Below, one piece after another: positions 1 through 6,132 of a stretch of DNA of 7,047 nt (its first letter is position 1; every line of letters begins with the position of its first letter). The notes beneath the pieces are model-generated. The model made no database searches. It was not told the origin of the DNA and saw only the letters and a list, made by a program, of their open reading frames with translations. Origin of the DNA: an uncultured Bacteroidota bacterium (GTDB lineage: Bacteria > Bacteroidota > Bacteroidia > B-17B0 > Aurantibacillaceae); NCBI GenBank assembly GCA_937868675.1, contig CALMNJ010000123.1:1-7047 (forward strand), in the 5' to 3' direction. Both the position numbers and the translations under genes were made by a program.

Positions 1-21
1 TTTGTTTTTTTTTTTTTTTTT
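1..21. repeat. Poly-T run at the window edge
   Basis: The first 21 bases are T apart from a single G at position 4, and positions 5-21 are 17 consecutive T. Ordinary coding sequence starts abruptly at position 22. Read in the frame of the following gene the run gives almost only Phe. A homopolymer lying exactly at the end is more likely a sequencing or assembly artefact, or a poly-A/T tailed library end, than genome sequence. A genuine T tract cannot be excluded. Confidence 0.7.
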
Positions 22-543
22 GCCATTGATCAGCGTTACCCGCTTTTTGACGAGTCGCTGCTCAATTTGCGAATCCTGAATGAATATTCGTGTGTTTATA
101 CTTTTCGTTTTGCTTCCCGACTTAATCTGTTGCTTAAAAAAAAGGAAGGTAGTAGGGCAAAAACCAACCTGGTGAAGGTAAGAGAATACAAGGCTACTAT
201 TTTTGACATAATGCCCCTGGAAAAAGACAGGTACTATAAGCTGCGCCTTTCCAACAGTATAAGTGGTTCTTTTTACAGCCTGTTTGTTCATTCACCGGAA
301 ATAAATGTGTTTTTCCATACGGCCGACAATCAATGGAGAAAGTTCAGATCATCTATTAAACTTCTTGAAACCGGGGTGTTTGGCGATTATTTTTTCGGGA
401 CTACCGAAGATGTTTATCACTACCTGAAAGGTGATAGTATAAATGTAGGAAATAAAATAATATCTTTCAGGTTAAGTATGCCGCAGGGTGGGCTTTTTAA
501 TAAAGACATGACCGTGGAGGAATATAAAATAGCAGCGCAATGA
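22..543 (+). CDS. C-terminal part of an unidentified protein, 5'-truncated
   Basis: The frame is open from the left edge to the TGA at 541-543, so the gene begins outside the window. The TTG at 67 is only an internal codon, and sense codons continue upstream through residues AIDQRYPLFDESLLNL. About 173 residues are visible past the T run. The first part is basic and aromatic (near LNLLLKKKEG). The rest alternates short hydrophobic and polar stretches, which suggests a soluble, beta-rich domain. It has no convincing membrane segment, signal peptide or catalytic motif, and I do not recognise the family. Its stop overlaps the start of the epimerase gene (ATGA), so the two are translationally coupled and probably share a pathway. 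One possibility is the soluble C-terminal domain of a membrane glycosyltransferase using the polyprenyl-linked sugar made two genes downstream. That rests on context only. Confidence 0.75.
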   Translation, partial: AIDQRYPLFDESLLNLRILNEYSCVYTFRFASRLNLLLKKKEGSRAKTNLVKVREYKATIFDIMPLEKDRYYKLRLSNSISGSFYSLFVHSPEINVFFHTADNQWRKFRSSIKLLETGVFGDYFFGTTEDVYHYLKGDSINVGNKIISFRLSMPQGGLFNKDMTVEEYKIAAQ

Positions 544-1619
544 AAGTTTGTATCATTACAGGATCTTCAGGTTTAATTGGCAGCGAATCGGTTGCGTTCT
601 TCGCTTCGAAGTTTGACAAAATAATCGGCATTGATAATAATATGCGTGCCGTTTTTTTTGGTCAGGATGCTTCTACCGAGTGGAACACCATTCGCCTGAA
701 AGAAAACATTAAAAATTTCGAGCACTATTCTGCCGATATCCGTAATATGGAAGCGGTAGAATCCATTTTTGCGAAATACAAAAGCAGCATCAGCCTCATT
801 GTACATACGGCAGCGCAACCCAGCCACGACTGGGCAGCACGCGAACCAATTACAGATTTTACAGTAAATGCAAACGGCACGCTTAACTTGCTTGAGGCAA
901 CACGCCTCCATTGTCCGGAGGCGGTTTTTATTTTCACCTCAACCAACAAAGTGTATGGCGACACCCCCAATTTTTTGCCATTGATAGAAAATGAACACCG
1001 TTGGGAAATAGCCGAATCGCACCCCTATTTTAAAGAAGGTATTGACGAAAACATGAGTATAGACCACACCAAACATTCGTTGTTTGGTGCATCCAAGGTT
1101 GCTGCCGACGTTCTGGTACAGGAATACGGACGCTATTTCGGCATGAATACCGGAGTATTCAGGGGCGGATGTCTTACAGGACCAAACCACTCCGGCACTC
1201 AGCTTCACGGTTTTCTTTCGTACCTCATGAAGTGTGCCATTACCGGCGACAAGTACACCGTATTCGGATATAAAGGCAAACAGGTGCGCGACAACATACA
1301 CAGTTGGGATCTGGTAAACATGTTCTGGTTTTTTTACCAAAACCCGCAGCAGGGTGAGGTGTACAACGCGGGAGGTGGCAGATTCTCAAACTGCTCGATG
1401 GCCGAAGCCATTACTTTGTGTCAGGAAATAACAGGGAAAGAGATGAACTACGCTTATTCAGAAACCAACCGGATAGGCGATCACATCTGGTGGATCAGTG
1501 ATTTAAGCAAGTTCAGAAATCACTATCCAGGATGGTCGTGGAAATACGACATCAGGGATATTCTGAGTCAGATTCACAAAAACATGAGCGCCAGACAACA
1601 CGTGACTCAAACCGGCTAA
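540..1619 (+). CDS. NAD-dependent nucleotide-sugar epimerase, CDP-paratose 2-epimerase-like
   Basis: This 359-residue extended SDR enzyme is of the length expected for CDP-tyvelose/paratose 2-epimerases, which invert C2 of a CDP-dideoxyhexose in the cytoplasm for O-antigen synthesis. The N-terminal Rossmann motif is TGSSGLIGS (residues 7-15). HTAAQPSHDWAA (89-100) follows the fourth strand, and TSTNKVYGD (133-141) matches the STNKVYGD of Salmonella TyvE as I recall it. The active-site helix reads HSLFGASKVAAD (179-190), so the usual YxxxK is FxxxK with Phe182 and Lys186. GYKGKQVRD (243-251) and YNAGGG (275-280) are typical of the sugar-nucleotide-binding half. The ATG overlaps the upstream stop as ATGA, and GGAGG at 516-520 is rather far upstream, so coupling probably drives initiation. 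The family is certain. The exact substrate is not, because no other dideoxysugar gene is visible in the window. Confidence 0.9.
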   Translation: MKVCIITGSSGLIGSESVAFFASKFDKIIGIDNNMRAVFFGQDASTEWNTIRLKENIKNFEHYSADIRNMEAVESIFAKYKSSISLIVHTAAQPSHDWAAREPITDFTVNANGTLNLLEATRLHCPEAVFIFTSTNKVYGDTPNFLPLIENEHRWEIAESHPYFKEGIDENMSIDHTKHSLFGASKVAADVLVQEYGRYFGMNTGVFRGGCLTGPNHSGTQLHGFLSYLMKCAITGDKYTVFGYKGKQVRDNIHSWDLVNMFWFFYQNPQQGEVYNAGGGRFSNCSMAEAITLCQEITGKEMNYAYSETNRIGDHIWWISDLSKFRNHYPGWSWKYDIRDILSQIHKNMSARQHVTQTG

Positions 1620-1696
1620 TAGTTCTGAAATCCAGTACGAAGTGAATAATAATGTTATTGTAAACGTTTAACGATGGCCGCTATTTAATCATTTAA
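1620..1696 (+). other. Intergenic gap with two short palindromes
   Basis: The 77-bp gap separates the epimerase from the family 2 glycosyltransferase. It contains two perfect 10-bp palindromes, TAAACGTTTA at 1661-1670 and CATTTAAATG at 1690-1699. The second includes the start codon of the next gene. I see no Bacteroidota promoter of the TTTG / TAnnTTTG type, no Shine-Dalgarno site and no terminator. Palindromes this short are expected by chance in AT-rich DNA, so a regulatory role is only a possibility. Confidence 0.25.
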
Positions 1697-2434
1697 ATGA
1701 AACTAAGCATTGTAATACCCGCGTACAACGAGGAGGCCTCGATTACAGAAACCGTTGATAAAATAGAAGAAGCTTTTGCCAATGTAAAAATTGACCACGA
1801 AATATTTGTGGTGAACGACAATTCAAAAGATAACACACTTGGCGTGCTGGCTGAACTTTCAAAAAAATACCCTACGCTTAAGTACGAAACCAACAAAGGC
1901 CCCAATGGATTCGGGTATGCAGTTAGGTACGGACTAGAGCGGTTTTCGGGGGATTGCGTGGCGGTGATGATGGCTGATCTTTCGGACTCGCCTTACGACC
2001 TTATTAAGTTTTACACCACCATGCTGGAGGGGAACTACGACTGCGTATTTGGCAGCAGGTTTATTAAGGGCGGTAAACTGATTGATTATCCGGGCTTAAA
2101 AAAAGTCATCAACCGCATTGCCAACAAAATTATTCAACTGGTCATGGGCATAAAGTACAACGACACAACAAATGCGTTTAAACTTTATAAACGACACACC
2201 ATTGAAGGCATAAAACCGTTTCTTTCACCACACTTTAATCTTACCATCGAACTGCCTCTGAAAGCCATTATACGGGGCTATTCGTACAAAATCGTCCCTA
2301 ATTCCTGGACCAACAGAAAACATGGAGAGTCAAAATTAAAAATACGGGAAATGGGAAGCAGGTACTTTTTTATTTTAATGTACTGCTTTATTGAAAAGTT
2401 CTTCTCGAGGGGAGATTTTAAGAAGAAATGGTAA
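1697..2434 (+). CDS. Family 2 glycosyltransferase, polyprenyl-phosphate sugar synthase-like
   Basis: This 245-residue GT-A enzyme resembles dolichol-phosphate mannosyltransferase (DPM1) and bacterial polyprenyl-phosphate sugar synthases, which move a sugar from a nucleotide donor to a lipid phosphate on the inner membrane face. The opening strand MKLSIVIPAYNEE (1-13) is followed by VVNDNSKDNT (38-47). The metal-binding region reads MMADLSDSP (91-99), with Asp94 and Asp97 in place of the DADLSHPP-type sequence of DPM1. FGSRFIKGG (118-126), NDTTNAFKLYKR (155-166) and NRKHGESKL (206-214) are characteristic of the family. Only one short hydrophobic stretch (about 222-236) lies near the C-terminus, so it lacks the multi-spanning tail of GtrB-type relatives. 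It follows the epimerase in the same direction and may use or accompany its product. Such enzymes usually feed a GT-C membrane transferase, which is not seen in full here. Confidence 0.88.
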   Translation: MKLSIVIPAYNEEASITETVDKIEEAFANVKIDHEIFVVNDNSKDNTLGVLAELSKKYPTLKYETNKGPNGFGYAVRYGLERFSGDCVAVMMADLSDSPYDLIKFYTTMLEGNYDCVFGSRFIKGGKLIDYPGLKKVINRIANKIIQLVMGIKYNDTTNAFKLYKRHTIEGIKPFLSPHFNLTIELPLKAIIRGYSYKIVPNSWTNRKHGESKLKIREMGSRYFFILMYCFIEKFFSRGDFKKKW

Positions 2435-2618
2435 CGACGTACCGAAAAAATCCGAATGTTTATTAACTAATTACTCACTGCCGGTCGGGTTTAGTTCTAT
2501 TTAAACAGTGCGCTTAGTTCCGTAAGAATGAGGTAAATGAAAAAAGGAGTTAAGAAACAAAAGTAAAGCGGGTTATAATTCCACACGCTTTTACAAAATA
2601 CATGACAAACTAAAACCG
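2435..2618. other. Convergent intergenic region
   Basis: This gap lies between the 3' ends of the two converging gene sets. I find no open frame of note. It holds one hairpin that works as a terminator for the - strand operon only (listed separately). CACTG and CAGTG pair weakly around 2475-2515 across a long loop with no T tract after it, so I see no good terminator for the + strand glycosyltransferase gene. Confidence 0.6.
2551..2594 (-). terminator. Weak intrinsic terminator of the polysaccharide operon
   Basis: On the - strand GTAAAAGCG (2594-2586) pairs with CGCTTTAC (2570-2563), leaving one unpaired base and a 15-base loop, and TTTTGTTTCTTA follows (2562-2551). This stem plus T-rich tail lies about 25 bases after the stop codon of the polymerase gene, where a terminator is expected. 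The stem is short and not GC-rich, so termination may be leaky. Confidence 0.4.
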
Positions 2619-3899
2619 TTATGGTTCATTCTGCGCATCCTGACCAGTATAATCCAGCCAATTATAAATATACAACAACACAAAAAACGGAAATCCATTT
2701 AAAAAGTAGTGCCCCTGCCTGAACAGGTTTAACAGAATCATTACCAGGATAGAATTACTGATAAGCCAATGATCCGTTTCGTTTTCCTCATTTCGGCGCA
2801 CATAACATTTAAACACTAAAAAAATAAAAATTCCGGTTCCAAAAATTCCGGTTTCTGAAATAAGCCGTAAAAACATTGAATTGGCATCCGCGCCGTTAAG
2901 ATTAAAACCATACGTTTTGATGCCTTTTGCCAGTGAGTATTTTTCGAAGGCCACCGGATGTGAACCTATACCAGATCCAAACAAATAATTATTCTTAAAA
3001 TTTTCGGACGTTACATGGTAGTTATTATACAAAATGAAAGAGGAACCGTGTGTCTCACCCAACTTGAATTCTTCGCCTGAAAAAAGGGCAATCAGACTGT
3101 CGTACCGCTCCTGAAAATCTTTCACGTTAAAATACAAAATCGAAAACAAAGCTATCAATAAAGGAACGAAGACGATAAAATAACGGAAAAGACCGAAGCT
3201 CACTGCAAGTAAAACAAATGTGATAAAAATACCGGTTTGCCCAAGTCCTGAAAAAGACAAAACGTAAACAATAATTATTATCCAACTCTGAAATCTGTTT
3301 AAATAAGTGGTTTCTTTACGCAGCATATTATACACCGCGATAAAAAACGCCGGAGAAAGAACACTCGCCAGATGTGTTGGCTCAGCAAAAATGCCATTTA
3401 AACGCAATCCGAAAATGCCTCCGGGCGAAAAACTCCACTTGTTTAGAATATAGCCAAAATCATATCCGTACTGAAATCCAACCAGAAAAGAAATAAACTG
3501 ACCCAACGCTATCAACGCTGCCAAATAACATCCCTTCAGATACCAGTAAAAAAGCAGTTCTATGTTGTAAGAATACTCAACAATTACGTAGTAGTAAAAA
3601 AAATACGAAAGCATTAAGCCCGTATACACTTTAAAGAACAACTCATAGGTGCTATTATTCACGAACACGTTTAGCAGACCAATAACTAACAATATCAAAA
3701 AAGTACCGAGCAAAGGTTTATTAACCGGGTGACGGAAGAAGAATACTGGTAATAAAACAAGGAATACCGTATACCCGAAATAAAACTCAAATGGTTCCTT
3801 AAAAAAAATGTAACTATTTATAAATATTGACAAATAAATAAATATTACAAACAGTAAATCTGATCTGCTCGTCAATGCTATTCTAGATCCTTTCATCAC
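2619..3899 (-). CDS. O-antigen polymerase/ligase (Wzy-like) membrane protein
   Basis: This 426-residue protein is almost wholly hydrophobic, with about 11-12 likely membrane segments (for example near 14-33, 38-55, 62-81, 88-107, 113-139, 222-257, 350-364 and 400-412). One large loop at about 258-345 should face the periplasm, as in Wzy polymerases and WaaL ligases. Around that loop are FGSGIGSHP (307-315) and ANSMFLRLISETGIFG (339-354), patterns common near the Wzy_C region, plus NGIFAEPTHLASVL (168-181). The family is poorly conserved, so the call rests on topology, these motifs and the neighbours. It would join lipid-linked repeat units on the periplasmic face. The longest frame starts with GTG at 3899, but the ATG immediately after it (3896) is equally likely. 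It is the last gene of the - strand operon and begins just after the upstream stop, so it is probably cotranslated. Confidence 0.82.
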   Translation of the reverse strand: MMKGSRIALTSRSDLLFVIFIYLSIFINSYIFFKEPFEFYFGYTVFLVLLPVFFFRHPVNKPLLGTFLILLVIGLLNVFVNNSTYELFFKVYTGLMLSYFFYYYVIVEYSYNIELLFYWYLKGCYLAALIALGQFISFLVGFQYGYDFGYILNKWSFSPGGIFGLRLNGIFAEPTHLASVLSPAFFIAVYNMLRKETTYLNRFQSWIIIIVYVLSFSGLGQTGIFITFVLLAVSFGLFRYFIVFVPLLIALFSILYFNVKDFQERYDSLIALFSGEEFKLGETHGSSFILYNNYHVTSENFKNNYLFGSGIGSHPVAFEKYSLAKGIKTYGFNLNGADANSMFLRLISETGIFGTGIFIFLVFKCYVRRNEENETDHWLISNSILVMILLNLFRQGHYFLNGFPFFVLLYIYNWLDYTGQDAQNEP

Positions 3900-3900
3900 T

Positions 3901-4866
3901 TTAAAGTATGATTAGTTTTGTCAACATCCAATTAACACCTGGTATCCTTGGAAACCATAAATTATAAAATTCCGACACCTTAAATATCAGTAACCTGAAC
4001 CAACCAAAGGAACCCGTCAATTTCTGTTCCCAGAGTTTTCTCTTTAATTCTGAATACTCCTGCCTGGTAATACGAGACTCCCTAACATGGTAATATAACT
4101 GAAGGCTTGCTGCCATTTTTGTGCCCCAGAGAAATTTAAGCAAAGAAACGTCAACAAGGGGTGAAAATTTATTGCAGTATCTTACCGCAGAGTCCACCCA
4201 TCGTTCCAGAAAAATATACGCGCTGAAATTCTTCCGCTCTTCATCAATTCTGTAAAAACAGTCGGGTTCGCCATCAATACAAACGAAGTTAGGCGACCTT
4301 AAAAGAGCCCGCGTATGCAGCTCCACATCCTGCATGCGTTGAAACGAAACGTCAAACCCTCCCAGCTTCACTACAAAGTCTCTTTTCCAGATAGGCTGCA
4401 TGGTTTGCCAGGGCAATTTATGGGCCAAAAAATCGCTCAGTGCATTTTTTTTTCGTGGCTTCCAGCAATGCGGATTGTCGCCAACCGATTTATTAAAAAC
4501 CTGCATGGTGAACACGGCAAAATTCAATTCATGGTTTGAGTCCATGATTTTTACCCTTTTCATCAGGCAGTCTGTTGCCAGTAAATCGTCTGCATCAAGA
4601 AAAATGATGTAAGTACCACGCGACATTTCAATGCCTATGTTGCGACAGTGATTAGCCCCTTTCGTGTTTTTGTTTAAAACAAGTTGTATCCGGCCATCTT
4701 TTTCGCAGTAAGCCTTGATGCATTTTTCAGTGCCATCCGTTGAGGCGTCGTCCACTGCAATAAGTTCCCAGTTAGTGTAACTTTGCGCCAGCACCGATTC
4801 AATGGTTTGCCCGATCATCGCTGCTTTATTGTAGCTGGGCATAATTATAGAAACGCACGCCGTCAT
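3901..4866 (-). CDS. Family 2 glycosyltransferase (GT-A)
   Basis: This 321-residue enzyme is a typical inverting GT2 sugar transferase of polysaccharide clusters, acting in the cytoplasm on a lipid-linked repeat unit. VSIIMPSYNKAAMIGQTIES (5-24) is the opening strand and helix. LIAVDDASTDGT (35-46) binds the nucleotide, and GANHCRNIGIEMSRGTYIIF (70-89) leads into the metal-binding LDADD (90-94; Asp91 and Asp93 form DxD). QRMQDVELHTR (176-186) sits where the catalytic-base ED motif normally lies, with QD in place of ED. The C-terminal third is basic and aromatic and may lie against the membrane, but no clear transmembrane helix is visible. The ATG at 4866 lies 15 bases after the preceding stop and has no clear Shine-Dalgarno site, which fits Bacteroidota. 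Donor and acceptor sugars cannot be told from sequence. Confidence 0.9.
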   Translation of the reverse strand: MTACVSIIMPSYNKAAMIGQTIESVLAQSYTNWELIAVDDASTDGTEKCIKAYCEKDGRIQLVLNKNTKGANHCRNIGIEMSRGTYIIFLDADDLLATDCLMKRVKIMDSNHELNFAVFTMQVFNKSVGDNPHCWKPRKKNALSDFLAHKLPWQTMQPIWKRDFVVKLGGFDVSFQRMQDVELHTRALLRSPNFVCIDGEPDCFYRIDEERKNFSAYIFLERWVDSAVRYCNKFSPLVDVSLLKFLWGTKMAASLQLYYHVRESRITRQEYSELKRKLWEQKLTGSFGWFRLLIFKVSEFYNLWFPRIPGVNWMLTKLIIL

Positions 4867-4881
4867 GAAAAGCGCCGTTTT

Positions 4882-6129
4882 TTAGGCGTCAATAAGTTTG
4901 GTAAGTTGTGCGGTAAGATTTTTTATTGAAAACTCCTCCACATTAAACGTTTCCGGAAATTTGTTGTCATTTTCAAAATCTTCAACAATCTTAAGTAAGT
5001 TGTTTCTCATGTTATCTTCGCCAATGTGATATCCGATTTTGTTTTCCGTAACAAAATAGGCGGTAAACCCAGGTTTGGAAAAAACAATCGTCTTTTTTCT
5101 GAATTTAATATACTCACAGAATTTAGTGCTTAGGGAATAATTTATATCATCCGTCAGAAATAGCATGGCCAGATCGCATTGGGCAATCAGCGAATTTACC
5201 TGCTTTACATCGCTATAATATCCAAACACAAATCGGTTTGCAAGAGCGGGCGGTACCATGTTTTTAATGGCATCGAGGCCGTTTCCGAAAAAATAAAATC
5301 TAAATTTTTGAAGCCTGTCGTCGTTAAGTGCTTCTATTAGTGCTTTGAAAAGGTATTGCGCCTGCCCGTAAAAAGTACCCGTAAAGGCTAAATTAATATA
5401 ATCCTGGCTTAATTTTAAATTATCATCGTTCCTGATTCCGGTTTCTTCGTGATCATATCCGTTGGGTAAGGTAATAAACCTGGTGTCGTCAGCCTGGTAT
5501 AGCTTCCTGAAATATCCGGTGAGGTGTTCGTTTACAAGAAGCACTTTGTCGTAATGTCTGAACACCGTTCGCTCTTCGTTTTGTTCAACAGCCAGCCGGG
5601 TTGGCGACATTTTGTCGAACGCATAAGAAGTAGCATTGCTTGTCCAGGGGTCGCGCACATCGGCAATTAACCTCAGATGTTTAAATTCCTCTTTAAGCGG
5701 GCTAACCTGTGAAAAAAGTGAGAATGGCGCTCCACTAACAATCACTGTGTGAATGTCTTCTTTAGTAATAATTTTTCTACAGGCACTCTGAACCTGCTCT
5801 CTCCAAAAAACAGCTCTGTCATAGTAATTCCCTTTGGTTTGTAATTTCACATACATTAGACTTAGCTTGTATTTAATACGTCCAATAAATGAAGTTGGAA
5901 ATAAAATGAGGGCCTCCGGGTATTTAAGTGGTAATAAAGTTACCTCTACGCCCTCAATATCGGACACCCATTCCGATTTTTTTGTGAAGGGGTTCTTTGC
6001 TGCAACCACATGAACCTTATATCCGCTTTTGACAAGATATTTCGAGAATTTTGCCCATCGCCTGCCACCCACTCCCGGAAAGGGAGGAAAGGTATAACAA
6101 ACAATAAGTATGTTAGGTTTCCTGTACAA
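4882..6129 (-). CDS. Family 4-type glycosyltransferase (GT-B)
   Basis: This 415-residue protein has the two-Rossmann GT-B plan and is of normal length. The N-terminal half carries NILIVCYTFPPFPGVGGRRW (6-25), where the Gly-rich loop binds the acceptor side, then SGAPFSLF (132-139) and ADVRDPW (156-162), a pattern frequent in lipopolysaccharide and capsule transferases. The C-terminal half has LPNGYD (221-226), FTGTFYG (249-255) and STKFCEYIKFRKK (334-346), whose Glu339 lies in the donor-binding stretch of the family. The start codon is TTG at 6129-6127. No ATG occurs before residue 92, and the first beta strand begins at residue 6, so no later start would keep the fold. AAGGAGT ten bases upstream supports it. 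The gene lies three bases after the amidotransferase stop and in the same frame. The sugar specificity is unknown. Confidence 0.9.
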   Translation of the reverse strand: MYRKPNILIVCYTFPPFPGVGGRRWAKFSKYLVKSGYKVHVVAAKNPFTKKSEWVSDIEGVEVTLLPLKYPEALILFPTSFIGRIKYKLSLMYVKLQTKGNYYDRAVFWREQVQSACRKIITKEDIHTVIVSGAPFSLFSQVSPLKEEFKHLRLIADVRDPWTSNATSYAFDKMSPTRLAVEQNEERTVFRHYDKVLLVNEHLTGYFRKLYQADDTRFITLPNGYDHEETGIRNDDNLKLSQDYINLAFTGTFYGQAQYLFKALIEALNDDRLQKFRFYFFGNGLDAIKNMVPPALANRFVFGYYSDVKQVNSLIAQCDLAMLFLTDDINYSLSTKFCEYIKFRKKTIVFSKPGFTAYFVTENKIGYHIGEDNMRNNLLKIVEDFENDNKFPETFNVEEFSIKNLTAQLTKLIDA

Positions 6130-6132
6130 ACC

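Noticed and set aside
1..66. Membrane helix made by the poly-Phe stretch ahead of the first gene
   Set aside because: It comes entirely from the edge T run, which is probably artefactual, so no membrane segment can be claimed.
573..1340. Open frames on the - strand within the epimerase gene (573-911, 725-970, 939-1340)
   Set aside because: They lie wholly inside a gene with clear family motifs, overlap one another, and encode no recognisable domain.
1693..1905. Open frame on the - strand at the start of the GT2 gene
   Set aside because: It lies opposite the conserved N-terminal motifs of the glycosyltransferase and has no ribosome binding site or family match.
4315..4612. Two overlapping + strand open frames (4315-4539 and 4400-4612) opposite the GT2 gene
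   Set aside because: They are antisense to the conserved core that includes LDADD, with no domain or initiation signal.
4867..4890. CGCC / GGCG hairpin with an A/T-rich loop between the two glycosyltransferase genes
   Set aside because: The stem is only four base pairs around an A/T loop with no T tract after it, so it is not a believable terminator within the operon.
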